Origin: VXYL01 sp965199875
GTDB taxonomy: Bacteria > Pseudomonadota > Gammaproteobacteria > Pseudomonadales > Azotimanducaceae
Length of the DNA: 64,000 nucleotides
Reading direction: 5' to 3'
Assembly (NCBI GenBank): GCA_965199875.1
Contig: OZ241346.1
Coordinates: 2,170,001-2,234,000 of the forward strand
Below are positions 43,358-52,676 of the stretch, in pieces. Position 1 is the stretch's first letter. Each line of letters begins with the position of its first letter. The position numbers were made by a program, and so were the translations under genes. The notes beneath the pieces were generated by a model. That model had not been told where the DNA came from. It searched no databases and worked only from the letters and a program-made list of their open reading frames with translations.

Positions 43358-44041
43358 CTACAGCGCCGCAACGGTCGGCGGCAAGTCCTCCAGACGACTT
43401 ACCGTTGCCGTTGCCGCCACCGCTTCTCGCTTGCCGTCGAAGTTGACCCAGATGCTGGCCATGCCGGCGTCGGCAGCGCCCCGAACGTCGTCGACCGGGT
43501 GGTCGCCAACGTGGACCGCCTCGCCGGGTGCCACCCCGGCTCGTTCGAGGGCCCGGTGGAACATGCGCGTATCCGGCTTGCTGGCACCGACGTCCGCGGC
43601 GCAGAAGCCAAACGAGAAGAAGCGGTCCAGGCCTAGGCGCGCGAAGTCCGCGTTGCCGTTGGTAAGCGACGCGAGCTGATAGCCGTCGGCCAGCTCCGCC
43701 AGCACTTCGAGCGCTCCCGGGAAGAACCGCACCCGATGCCGCCAGCGCAGAAACTCCTCGAACGCGGCGGCGGCAAGTTCTTCCGCCTGAGCAGGGGCCA
43801 GGCCCACATGCCGGAGCTCGGCGCGCAACGTCAGCAGGCGCTGCTTCGAGACGTCGTGCCGCGCGTGCGGATGCTCCGCGGCCACCCGTCTGGCCATGTC
43901 GATGCGCTCGCCGGCGCTCAAGTCGCCATACGCGGGCACGCGCCGGGTCAGCCATGCGTCGGTTTCCCGCACGGCGCGTCGAATGACCCCGTCCACGCTC
44001 CACAGCGTGTCGTCGAGATCGAAGGTCACCAGGCGAATCAC
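43358..44041 (-). CDS. HAD-superfamily hydrolase (YigB-like)
   Basis: A 227-aa phosphatase. Motif I is FDLDDTLW (nucleophile and acid/base Asp), motif II is SLTNGN, the motif III Lys is in GASKPD, and motif IV is HVGDHPVDDVRGA. The cap domain is of the C1 type. It likely dephosphorylates a small metabolite. GTG 44041 overlaps the aminotransferase stop (GTGA), so the two are cotranscribed. Confidence 0.9.
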   Translation of the reverse strand: MIRLVTFDLDDTLWSVDGVIRRAVRETDAWLTRRVPAYGDLSAGERIDMARRVAAEHPHARHDVSKQRLLTLRAELRHVGLAPAQAEELAAAAFEEFLRWRHRVRFFPGALEVLAELADGYQLASLTNGNADFARLGLDRFFSFGFCAADVGASKPDTRMFHRALERAGVAPGEAVHVGDHPVDDVRGAADAGMASIWVNFDGKREAVAATATVSRLEDLPPTVAAL

Positions 44042-45192
44042 AGGCGCGAGAGGATCGACGTCGCCCGGTCCAGCGTCGCATCCGCTTTGGCGAAGCAGAA
44101 GCGCAGGTAGCTTTGCTGCGGCGGCTGCTGGTAGAACACCGAAATCGGGATGGACGCGACCTTCCGCTCCACCGTCCAGCGGCGAGCCAGTTCCATATCC
44201 GCCTCGTCGCTGACGGCGCTGTAGTCCAGCAACTGGAAGAACGTCCCCGAAGATGGCGACAGCCGCAGCCGGGACTCCCGCAGCCCGTCGCAGAACCGAT
44301 CGCGCTTGGCCTGGTAGAAGGCGGCCAGCTCGTCGTGGTGGTGCGGAAAACGGGCGAGGAAGTCCGCCAGCGCGTATTGCAGGGGCGTCGCCGTGGTGAA
44401 GGTGACGAACTGATGGATGCGGCGGAACTCGGCACAGAGCGCTGCCGGGGCGACGCAGTAGGCGACCTTCCAGCCGGTCACGTGGTAGGTCTTGCCGAAG
44501 GACGAAATCACGAAGCTGCGTGCGAACAGATCCGCATAGCGCATCAGGCTCAGGTGCTTCCGCCCGTCGAAGACGACGTGCTCGTAGACCTCGTCGGACA
44601 CCAGGTAGACATCCCTGTCGGCGACGATGGAGCGCAGCGCCTCGATGTCGTCTTCGTCCCAAACGCTGCCGGTGGGGTTGTGCGGCGTGTTCACGATCAG
44701 CAGCCTCGTCTTCGGCCCCACCGCGTCGCGAACGCGGTCCCAGTCGACGCGGAAGTCCGGCGCCGGCATGGGGACGTGCCGGCAGACGCCTCCCGCAAGC
44801 AGTACCGCCGGTTCGTAGGAGTCGTAGCAGGGATCGAAGACGACGGCTTCGTCGCCTGGGCGGATGACCGCGGTGATGGCGCAGAACAACGCCTCCGTCG
44901 CCCCGGACGTGATGGTGATCTCGGTGTCCGGATTCGCCGCCAGTCCGTAGAGCGCGGCCACTTTGCTGGCAATTGCTTCGCGCAGCGGCTCGATGCCGGC
45001 CATCGGCGGGTACTGGTTGCGGCCATTGGCGGCGTGGTGGCCAACCCGTTCCAGCAGTTCGGGCGGGCCGTCGAAGTCCGGATAGCCCTGCGAGAGGTCG
45101 ATGGCGCCCTCGGCGGCGGCCAGCCTGGTCATCACCGTGAAGATCGTCGTGCCGACCTCCGGCAACTTGCTGGACAGCGGCAGACGCTTCAA
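44038..45192 (-). CDS. PLP-dependent aminotransferase, class I/II (YbdL/methionine aminotransferase-like)
   Basis: A 384-aa fold-type I aminotransferase. It shows LSQGYPDFDGP at the N-terminus, SGATEALFCA, NTPHNPTG, the aspartate in YLVSDEVYEHV, and the PLP-binding lysine in SSFGKTYHVTGWK. The sequence is closest in my memory to E. coli YbdL, which uses methionine and aromatic amino acids. It overlaps the downstream HAD gene. Confidence 0.9.
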   Translation of the reverse strand: MKRLPLSSKLPEVGTTIFTVMTRLAAAEGAIDLSQGYPDFDGPPELLERVGHHAANGRNQYPPMAGIEPLREAIASKVAALYGLAANPDTEITITSGATEALFCAITAVIRPGDEAVVFDPCYDSYEPAVLLAGGVCRHVPMPAPDFRVDWDRVRDAVGPKTRLLIVNTPHNPTGSVWDEDDIEALRSIVADRDVYLVSDEVYEHVVFDGRKHLSLMRYADLFARSFVISSFGKTYHVTGWKVAYCVAPAALCAEFRRIHQFVTFTTATPLQYALADFLARFPHHHDELAAFYQAKRDRFCDGLRESRLRLSPSSGTFFQLLDYSAVSDEADMELARRWTVERKVASIPISVFYQQPPQQSYLRFCFAKADATLDRATSILSRL

Positions 45193-45283
45193 AGGAACGG
45201 CATCCTGGCAAGGGCGAACGTCGATTCTGCCACAACCGACCTTCGCGCCACCCGCGCCCTGGCCGAGTGGCGGAGTCAGTGCC

Positions 45284-46600
45284 TCATGGCGACGGCGCGT
45301 CCAGGATGGCGTCGTAGACGATGCGCTTGCTTTGCAGTCGCGCCCGTCGGGCGCCTGCGCCGCCCATGTTCTGAATCATGCCGACGATGGCCAGATGCTG
45401 GCTTGGATTGATGCCGAACCAAGTGCCGCCGATGCCGTACCACCACGCTTCGCCTTTGGCCAAGGGATGGTCGGTGGCGCCGTCCGGCTGTTCGACGATG
45501 GCGAAGTCGATGCCGAAGACGTTGCCCGGCGTCGCCACCCGCGGGTCAATGAAGCCGTGGCCCTCCGGCAGCTGGTTGTCGAGCATCAGCGCCACCGTTT
45601 CCGGGCGCAGCACGCGCGCGCCGTCCAGTTCGCCGCCGTTCAGCAGCATCTGGCAGAAGCGCAGGTAGTCCATGGCCGTGGACACCAGGCCGCCGCCGCC
45701 CGAGAGCAGACGCGGCGCTTGCAGGTATTCGCCGAACGGCAAGGCGCGCAGTTCGCCGCCACGGGTCTGCCGGTACAGCGTGGCGAAGCGAGGCCGGGAC
45801 GCTTCGGGAACCCAGAAGCCGGTGTCCTTCATGCCGAGAGGTTGAAAGACGCGCTCTTCCAGCACCTGGTCGAACGGCTTGCCGGCCAGCAATTCCACCA
45901 GGCGGCCCTGCACGTCCACCGCCACGCTGTAGTGCCACTGCGTACCGGGCTGCTGATGCAGGGGGATGGCGGCCAGCTTGTCGATCATCTCGGCGAGGGT
46001 GGAGTCGCGGTCCAGGACGTCGGCGCGCTGGTACAGCGTGTCGACGTGGGATCGGGAGAAGAAGCCGTAGGTAAGGCCGGCGGTGTGGCTGGCCAGTTCG
46101 CGGATCGTCATCTCGTGATCGGCGTCCTCGAGCACCGGCTCGCCGTCGTCCGTCTCGCCGGCCGCCACCTTGAGACCCTTGAACTCGGGGATGAACTTGC
46201 TCAGCGGATCGTCGAGGGCGAAACGTCCCTCGTCGTAGAACGTCATCAAGGCGACGCCAGCGACCGGCTTGGTCATGGAGTAGATGCGGAAGATGGTGTC
46301 CTTCGCCATCGGCACTCCGGCGGCCGCGTCCTGCTCTCCGAACGCATCGAACTGCACCAGCTTGCCGCGCCGAGCGACCGCCGTCACCCCGCCGGCCAGA
46401 TCGCCCTCCGCCACCAGCCGCCGCATCGCCGCGCCAAGACGCTCCAGTGCTTCGGCGTCGAGCCCCACTTCGCCGGGCGGCGCCGTCGCCAAGTCGCGCG
46501 GCTCTTCCGCGGCCAAGCCCGGCGAAGCCAAAGACAAGGCGAGCAGCGCCGCCACGGGCGCACTCCCGAAGATCCGACGCCAACCGTTGCTCCGTTCCAT
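45284..46600 (-). CDS. Serine hydrolase of the beta-lactamase class C/esterase family
   Basis: A 438-aa exported protein with a signal peptide of about residues 1-30. The catalytic S-x-x-K is SMTK in FRIYSMTKPVAG, and the second motif Tyr is in HYSVAVD. The domain is the general beta-lactamase/EstB fold, used for esters and peptides more often than antibiotics. Gene length is normal. It is divergent from the TonB receptor gene. Confidence 0.88.
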   Translation of the reverse strand: MERSNGWRRIFGSAPVAALLALSLASPGLAAEEPRDLATAPPGEVGLDAEALERLGAAMRRLVAEGDLAGGVTAVARRGKLVQFDAFGEQDAAAGVPMAKDTIFRIYSMTKPVAGVALMTFYDEGRFALDDPLSKFIPEFKGLKVAAGETDDGEPVLEDADHEMTIRELASHTAGLTYGFFSRSHVDTLYQRADVLDRDSTLAEMIDKLAAIPLHQQPGTQWHYSVAVDVQGRLVELLAGKPFDQVLEERVFQPLGMKDTGFWVPEASRPRFATLYRQTRGGELRALPFGEYLQAPRLLSGGGGLVSTAMDYLRFCQMLLNGGELDGARVLRPETVALMLDNQLPEGHGFIDPRVATPGNVFGIDFAIVEQPDGATDHPLAKGEAWWYGIGGTWFGINPSQHLAIVGMIQNMGGAGARRARLQSKRIVYDAILDAPSP

Positions 46601-46752
46601 GCATGAACCTCTCTGCCGACCGTCGCTTGAACCTTAGCACGCGCCGCGGCCGACCCGCCAAACCGGGCTGCACGGGCGCTCGGAGAAATTCGCGCTTTTC
46701 AACGCTGGCGCAAAAGCGTAGGTTGCGCATCTTTTTCTTCGGGCCGCAGCCG

Positions 46753-49269
46753 ATGCGTGGGCAAGCAGGCGTCGCACGACGCAGCACGACTTTGCTTTGC
46801 TGGCACCTGTTCTGCCTGCTGTGCGCGGTGCAAGCTGGCGTCAGCGCCGCGTCGGAAGAACCCGGCGAGGCAGCGGGCGATCGCGCCGTGGCGGTTGAAG
46901 AGATCGTCGTCGTGGCCGATCTCGACAGCTTGCCGGGCGACGTTCGCCGCTCGCTCTTCGGCTTCGAGAAGTCCATCCTGGAGACGCCGCGTTCGGCGTC
47001 GTCGGTGAGCGAGGAGATGATGGACCGCTTCAACATCCGCGACATCGACGAGCTGATCGCGCTGGCGCCCGGCAGCTTCACCCAGTCCTTCTTCGGCGTC
47101 GCCGGCTCCCTGGACATTCGCGGCACCACCGGCGAGACGTACTTTCGCGGCATTCGTCGGCTGGACAATCCCGGCAACTATCCCACGCCCATCGGCGCGT
47201 CGGCGCGCATCGACATCGTGCGCGGCCCGGCCTCGCCCATCCACGGGCCAGCGAAAGTCGGCGGCTATCTGGACTTCACGCCGAAATCCGCCCGCATCGA
47301 AGAGACCGGCGAGTTCATCGACGCGCCAACCGGCGCCGTCAGCGTCGACCTCGGCTCCTGGCGGCAGCGGGTGGCGAGCGCCGAAGCCGGCGGGCCTGGG
47401 CGTCTGGCTGGCGAGGACTTCGGCTACTGGCTGTACGCGGAAGCAGAGCGGTCGGACAGCTACTACCGCGCCACGCGGACGGACAACACCTTGGCCCAGG
47501 CGTCCTTCGACATGGACCTGGTCGACGGCCTTGCCCTGCAGTTCGGCGGCATGGTGCACGACTTCGCCGGCAACGAGAACGCCGGCTGGAATCGGCTGAC
47601 CCAGGAGCTCATCGACTACGGCAGCTACGTCACCGGCCAGCCGAAGCCGCTCGATGCCGATGGCGACGGGCGCATTTCGCACCAGGAGTTCGATGTCGAC
47701 GGCGATGGCTTCACCGATCTCAACCCGTTCGCGGCCGGCTTGGTGCCGGGCGCCGACGCCGCGCTGGAAGCCGGGCCCTTCCCCGGCAGCTGCGCCATCG
47801 GCGAAACCCTGGTCTTCGGCTGCCACGCCGATCTTCTTGCGCTGGAGACGTCCGGCCGCGCAACCTTGAAGGGCAGCCAGGTGATGGTGGCGCCGGAAGA
47901 CGGTCTGCACAACCAGGTAGGCACCGCGTACTTCGACATCATCGCCAGCCGCGGCGCCTGGGAGTGGCGCAACCAGACGTTCTTCGAGATCTACGAGAAC
48001 CGCAACGAGGTGGCTTATGGCTTCTCGCAGCGGCATCGGTCTTCGGTGGTCGAGAACAAACTGGTAGCCGCCAGGAGTTTCGAGGCAGGCGAAGTGCGCG
48101 CCGCCGTGCAGCTGTCGCCGGCGCTGCGCCACACCCGGTTTCGCTTCGGCAACGACTACAGCAACGAGTACTTCGATCGGCGCGACTTGACGCTCCCCGC
48201 AAGCGCCCTGGATCGTCGACTGCTGGCAACGCAGATCGACGCCGACTACACCGAGTACTACATCGGCGACTACACCGATCTGGGCTTGGCCGCGCTGCTC
48301 GACGGCGCCTGGCGTCGCCTCGACGTGCTGCTGGGGGCGCGCTACGACCGGATCCGCCTGCAGAGCCGCCAGCCGGTGGAGAAGCTGCTGCTGCCGAGCG
48401 CCCGGCACTTCTGCGCCGACGCCTCTTGCGTGGCCGGCGAAGCCGAAGACACGGTGGCGGGCGTCTCGTGGACCGCCAGCGTCGGCTATCGGGGACGCCT
48501 AGGGCTCCGCCCCTACGCGACGCTCTCCCGCCAGGCCACCGTCATCGCCGGCCAGGGCGCTGAAGTCACCACCGCCAACATCGCCGCCGGCCAGGCGTTC
48601 GACATCTCGGAGCTGCGCGAGATCGGCTTGAAGGGCAGCCTGTTCCACGACAGCCTGTACTTCGCCTTGGCCGCCTACGCCCAGGAACGCACGGACTACT
48701 CGGCGCAGAACGCGGTCACCAATCAAGCAAGCCGCAGCAAAGGGGCCGAGTTCGAGTTGCGCTGGGCGGCCAGCGAACGCCTGCTGCTGACGCTCGGCTA
48801 CTCGCACATCGAGGTGGTCAACTTGAACACGCTGCAAGCCGGTGGCCGATTCAGCTTCATCGGCGCCGACGACGTGCCCGGCATCGCGCCCGAAGCGTTG
48901 TACGGCGGCGCCTTGGTAGGCACCGTGATCCGCCGCGGCCAACGCGGTGCGCGGCGCGCCGGAGTGCCGGAGGACATCTGGTCGTTCACCGGCACCTACC
49001 GCTTCGGCAACGGCGTGGCAATGACTGCGAACGTCGTCGACGTCGGCGCCGCGCACGCTGGCTTTTCCAATTCCGTGCTGCTGCCGGCCTACACCTTGGT
49101 GAACCTGGGCGTGGTGTTCGAAACCGGCCGGTGGACCTTCGGCGCCACCGCCAAGAACGTCACCGACGAGCGCTACTTTCGCGCCAACTTCCCCAATCTG
49201 TTCGGCGGCGTCGTGGTGTTGCCGGAACAGCCGCGCCACTTCGGCGCCCGCGCCGAATACCGTTGGTGA
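46753..49269 (+). CDS. TonB-dependent outer-membrane receptor with EF-hand-like loop
   Basis: An 838-aa receptor. The signal peptide is about residues 1-33. The plug domain includes EEIVVVAD, a TonB-box-like start, and IDIVRGPASPIHGP; the barrel ends in a terminal aromatic (EYRW). An extracellular insert holds two calcium-type loops, DADGDGRISHQE (residues 301-312) and DVDGDGFTD (314-322). ATG 46753 is the first start with a clear signal peptide; the frame is open for another 102 codons. The ligand is unknown. Confidence 0.88.
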   Translation: MRGQAGVARRSTTLLCWHLFCLLCAVQAGVSAASEEPGEAAGDRAVAVEEIVVVADLDSLPGDVRRSLFGFEKSILETPRSASSVSEEMMDRFNIRDIDELIALAPGSFTQSFFGVAGSLDIRGTTGETYFRGIRRLDNPGNYPTPIGASARIDIVRGPASPIHGPAKVGGYLDFTPKSARIEETGEFIDAPTGAVSVDLGSWRQRVASAEAGGPGRLAGEDFGYWLYAEAERSDSYYRATRTDNTLAQASFDMDLVDGLALQFGGMVHDFAGNENAGWNRLTQELIDYGSYVTGQPKPLDADGDGRISHQEFDVDGDGFTDLNPFAAGLVPGADAALEAGPFPGSCAIGETLVFGCHADLLALETSGRATLKGSQVMVAPEDGLHNQVGTAYFDIIASRGAWEWRNQTFFEIYENRNEVAYGFSQRHRSSVVENKLVAARSFEAGEVRAAVQLSPALRHTRFRFGNDYSNEYFDRRDLTLPASALDRRLLATQIDADYTEYYIGDYTDLGLAALLDGAWRRLDVLLGARYDRIRLQSRQPVEKLLLPSARHFCADASCVAGEAEDTVAGVSWTASVGYRGRLGLRPYATLSRQATVIAGQGAEVTTANIAAGQAFDISELREIGLKGSLFHDSLYFALAAYAQERTDYSAQNAVTNQASRSKGAEFELRWAASERLLLTLGYSHIEVVNLNTLQAGGRFSFIGADDVPGIAPEALYGGALVGTVIRRGQRGARRAGVPEDIWSFTGTYRFGNGVAMTANVVDVGAAHAGFSNSVLLPAYTLVNLGVVFETGRWTFGATAKNVTDERYFRANFPNLFGGVVVLPEQPRHFGARAEYRW
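47653..47724 (+). other. Tandem EF-hand-like calcium loops in the TonB receptor
   Basis: Two consecutive loops fit the D-x-D-x-D-G calcium-binding pattern; the first is a full 12-residue EF-hand ending in Glu. They lie between barrel strands, so most likely on the cell surface. Confidence 0.6.
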
Positions 49270-49282
49270 ACCGCGCTCGGAA

Positions 49283-49603
49283 ATGGCGCATCGAGTCGAC
49301 ATTCCCCACCGCCATCGGAGGTTCGCCGTGGTCGTCGCCGACGACGGCGGCCTTGAACTGTGGCTCGACGGCTGCTTGCGCAAGCGCCGCGAGCCGAGCG
49401 GGCGCTATCCGATGTACGTTTGGACGAACATCGAGCTCGACTGGGAAGAGCACCACTACGTCGAGGCGTACTACGACGCCAGCGGGCGGCTGAAAGTCGC
49501 CGTCAACGGAGCGCCGATCCTCGAGCGGCTGCTGCCCCGCCAACCGCCGCCTGGGCCGGGTGCCGGCGCACCGATGCCGGGCGTCCGTACACCGAAGCCT
49601 TGA
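49283..49603 (+). CDS. Small hypothetical protein
   Basis: A 106-aa protein. The core is beta-rich (FAVVVADDGGLELWLDGC) followed by YVWTNIELDWEEHHYVEAYYD, which looks like a genuine conserved domain, then a Pro/Gly-rich tail. It has no signal peptide. It begins 13 bases after the TonB receptor gene, and its last 100 bases overlap the convergent RND pump gene. Function unknown; coding status is supported by the natural-looking core. Confidence 0.6.
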   Translation: MAHRVDIPHRHRRFAVVVADDGGLELWLDGCLRKRREPSGRYPMYVWTNIELDWEEHHYVEAYYDASGRLKVAVNGAPILERLLPRQPPPGPGAGAPMPGVRTPKP

Positions 49604-52600
49604 GATTCAAGGCCATGCTGTACAGGCACGGGATGAGAATCAGCGTGATGGTGGTGGCGAAGAGGATGCCGAAGGCCAGCGAAACCGCCATCGGGATCAC
49701 CATCTGCGCATGCATCGAGCGCTCCAGCACGATGGGCACCAGGCCGAAGAACGTCGTCAGCGACGTCAGCAGGATGGGGCGGAAGCGCCGGGCGCCGGCT
49801 TCGATCGCCGCTTCGAGGGGCGCCACGCCCTCGCTGATGCGCCGATTGGTGTAGTGGACCAGAATCAGGCTGTCGTTGACCACTACGCCGGTCAAGGCGA
49901 AGAATCCGAGCGCCGAGATGGCGTTCATCGCAATGCCGAAGATCATGTGGCCGATCACGGCGCCGATGAGCCCGAACGGAATCACCGTCATGATGATCAG
50001 CGGCTGCAGGTAGGACCTCAGCGGCACGGCCATCAAGACGTAGATGCCCAGCAGGGCGTACATGAAGCCCTTGAGCATTTCGATCACCGATGAGGTCTGC
50101 TCGATTGCCGCCGCGCCGGCGCCGAACTGCACGTCGGGATAGCGGCCCATCAGCTCCGGCACGACGGTGCCGTACACCGTTGCCATGATCGCGCCCGGCT
50201 CCACCGCGTTCAGGTCCGCATTGGCGGAGACCGTGACCGTGCGCCTGCCGTTGATGCGGTTGATGGTGTTGTAGCCGCGCTCGAGTTCGTAGTCCGCCAC
50301 GGCGCTGAACGGCAGTTCGCGGCCATCCGGCAGACGAATCCACATGTTCTCCAGATTGCCGATGGAGCGTCGCTCGCTGCGCGGATAGCGCACCATGACC
50401 CGCACTTCGGAATCCCCCCGCTGGATGCGCTGCGCTTCGGCGCCGTAGAAGGCCTGGCGAACCTGGCTGGCCAGGTCGGCCAGCGTCACGCCAAGCGCCT
50501 CGGCCTCGGGTTTGATGCGCAGCTGGATCTCCTCGGGTCCAGCGCTGGTGGAACTTTGGATCTCGAACAGGCCTTCGTAGGTTTGCAGGCGCACGGCCAG
50601 TTCTTCCGCAGCGTCTTCGAGTTGCCCGATGTTGTGCCCGGACAGGCGGAAGGAAATAGGCGGCCCGCTGCTCACGCGCATTTTCGAGAAGAAGCGCATC
50701 TCCTTGGTGCCGGCGATCTCGCCGACCTTCTCGCGCCACTTCCTCTCCACCAGCTCGGGGCTGATTTCCCGCTCTTCGCCTTCGGCCAGCGCCACCATGA
50801 ACATGCCGCGGCTGCCGTCTTGAATGTAGCTGTAGACGTGCTTGACGGTGTCGCTTTGCAGGCCGAACTCCGTCTTCAGCTCTTCGTTCAGCTCCCACAG
50901 GTCGGCGTTCATCTGCTGCACGATGCTGGTGATCAGCGTCTCCGGCGCCCCTTCTTGAAGCTCCACCTGCGCCTGCACGAAGTCCGCCTCCATTTCCGGG
51001 AAGAAGACGACCCGCACCCAGCCGCCCGCCACCAGGCCGACCATCAGAATCATGATCCCCACGAAAGACGCCAGTGTCGTCCAGCGGTGTTCGATGGCGG
51101 TGCGCAGGAACGGCTTGTAGACGTTGGCGATGAACCGCTTGAGGCGGTCTCCGGCCCAGTCGGAGACGCCGCGCTTGGCGCCGTGGGAGGAACGCATGAT
51201 CGCCAAGTGGGAAGGCAGGATGAGCTTGCTCTCCACCAGCGAGAAGAAGAGACACAGAATCACCACCCAGGCGATGGCCGCGGCGAATGCCGACGTGCGC
51301 CCCGTCTGAAACAGCATCGGCACGAACGCCATGACGGTGGTGAGCACGCCAAAGGTGGCCGGAACCGCCACCTTCTGCGCGCCGCGCACGATGTTCCCCA
51401 GCGTGTAGCCGTGTTCCTCCGTCTCGGCATAGGCGCTCTCGGCGATGATGATGGCGTCGTCGACGACGATGCCGAGCACCAGGATGAAGGCGAACAGGCT
51501 CATCATGTTGATGGTGACGCCGGTGGCTGGCATCAACGCGAAGGCGCCCAGGAACGCAACCGCCATGCCGAGGATCACCCAGCCGGCGATCTTCAAGTGC
51601 AGGAACAGGCCGAGAATCACCAGCACCAGAACGCCGCCGAGCATCATGTTCTTGAGCATCATCTCGAGGCGGTCTTCGAGGAAGTCCGAAGTGTCCATCC
51701 ACACCGTCAGCTGCGCCTCCGGAGGCAGCGTGGCGTTGCGCCGCTCCACGAAGGCGTTGACCGCCTCGCTGATGGCCAAGGGGTTTTCCTCCCTGGTCGC
51801 CATGACGTTGATGCCGAAGGAGCGTTTGCCGTTGAAGAAGGAGTAGCTTTCGACTTCCGAAAACGCGTCGCGAATGGTGGCCACGTCGCGCAGGCGCAAG
51901 CGCGTGCCGTCGGGGCGCGTCAGCAGCACGATGTCCTCGAACTCCTGCCCGGTGTAGGCCTGTCCGGTGGCGCGCAGGCGGATGTCTCCCGCGGCGGAGC
52001 GAATCGCGCCGCCGGGCAAGTCCAGCGACCACTGGCCGATGGTGCGCGCCACGGCGTCCAGCGTCAGGCCGTACTGGCGCAGCGCGGCTTCGGAGATTTC
52101 GATGGAGATCTCGAACGGCCTCGAACCCATGACTTGCGCCAAGGAGACACCCGGCAGGGCGACGATTTCTTCGCGAATCGTGTCGGCCAGCTCCTTCATC
52201 GTGGCTTCGTCCAGATCGCCGGCCAGCTGGACGTTCACCACCTGCATCTGCGGGCGGTTCTCGACAATGATCGGCCGCTCGGTTTCCCTGGGGAAGGTGG
52301 AGATGCCATCGACGGCGAGCTTCAGCTTGTCCATCATGTCGGCAAGTTCCACGCCTTCCTCGACCTCGACGGTGACCGTGCCCATGCCTTCAAAGGCCTT
52401 GGAGGTGATCTCGCGGATGCCCTCGGTGGTTTCGATGGCCTCTTCGACGCGCAGGATGACGCCGGTTTCCACTTCCTCGGGCGCGGCGCCCAGGTAGGGA
52501 ACCTGTATCTGGATCTCGTCCGTCTGGAACTCCGGCATCGTCTCTTTCTTCAGCGCGAACACGGCGACGATGCCGCCGATGATCAGCGCGAACATCATCA

Positions 52601-52676
52601 GATTGGCCGCCACGTGGTTGGTGGCGAACCAGCCGATCAGACCGTGGACGTCGTCGTGCGCGGCTTGATCGCTCAA
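49503..52676 (-). CDS. RND efflux pump inner-membrane transporter (HAE1/AcrB-like)
   Basis: A 1057-aa protein with twelve membrane helices in the usual 1+5+1+5 layout and two large periplasmic domains. The proton-relay region reads GIVVDDAIIIAE, and the second half has LTGVVVNDSLILVHY. It exports drugs, lipids or other toxic compounds using the proton gradient. The TTG start overlaps the adaptor stop codon (TTGA). No TolC-type outer-membrane channel gene is in the window. Confidence 0.93.
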   Translation of the reverse strand: MSDQAAHDDVHGLIGWFATNHVAANLMMFALIIGGIVAVFALKKETMPEFQTDEIQIQVPYLGAAPEEVETGVILRVEEAIETTEGIREITSKAFEGMGTVTVEVEEGVELADMMDKLKLAVDGISTFPRETERPIIVENRPQMQVVNVQLAGDLDEATMKELADTIREEIVALPGVSLAQVMGSRPFEISIEISEAALRQYGLTLDAVARTIGQWSLDLPGGAIRSAAGDIRLRATGQAYTGQEFEDIVLLTRPDGTRLRLRDVATIRDAFSEVESYSFFNGKRSFGINVMATREENPLAISEAVNAFVERRNATLPPEAQLTVWMDTSDFLEDRLEMMLKNMMLGGVLVLVILGLFLHLKIAGWVILGMAVAFLGAFALMPATGVTINMMSLFAFILVLGIVVDDAIIIAESAYAETEEHGYTLGNIVRGAQKVAVPATFGVLTTVMAFVPMLFQTGRTSAFAAAIAWVVILCLFFSLVESKLILPSHLAIMRSSHGAKRGVSDWAGDRLKRFIANVYKPFLRTAIEHRWTTLASFVGIMILMVGLVAGGWVRVVFFPEMEADFVQAQVELQEGAPETLITSIVQQMNADLWELNEELKTEFGLQSDTVKHVYSYIQDGSRGMFMVALAEGEEREISPELVERKWREKVGEIAGTKEMRFFSKMRVSSGPPISFRLSGHNIGQLEDAAEELAVRLQTYEGLFEIQSSTSAGPEEIQLRIKPEAEALGVTLADLASQVRQAFYGAEAQRIQRGDSEVRVMVRYPRSERRSIGNLENMWIRLPDGRELPFSAVADYELERGYNTINRINGRRTVTVSANADLNAVEPGAIMATVYGTVVPELMGRYPDVQFGAGAAAIEQTSSVIEMLKGFMYALLGIYVLMAVPLRSYLQPLIIMTVIPFGLIGAVIGHMIFGIAMNAISALGFFALTGVVVNDSLILVHYTNRRISEGVAPLEAAIEAGARRFRPILLTSLTTFFGLVPIVLERSMHAQMVIPMAVSLAFGILFATTITLILIPCLYSMALNLKASVYGRPASVRRHPAQAAVGGAAAARGSALR

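Noticed and set aside
43358..45235. A 625-aa HAD fusion.
   Set aside because: The first 400 residues are a shifted-frame reading of the aminotransferase; the HAD protein starts at GTG 44041.
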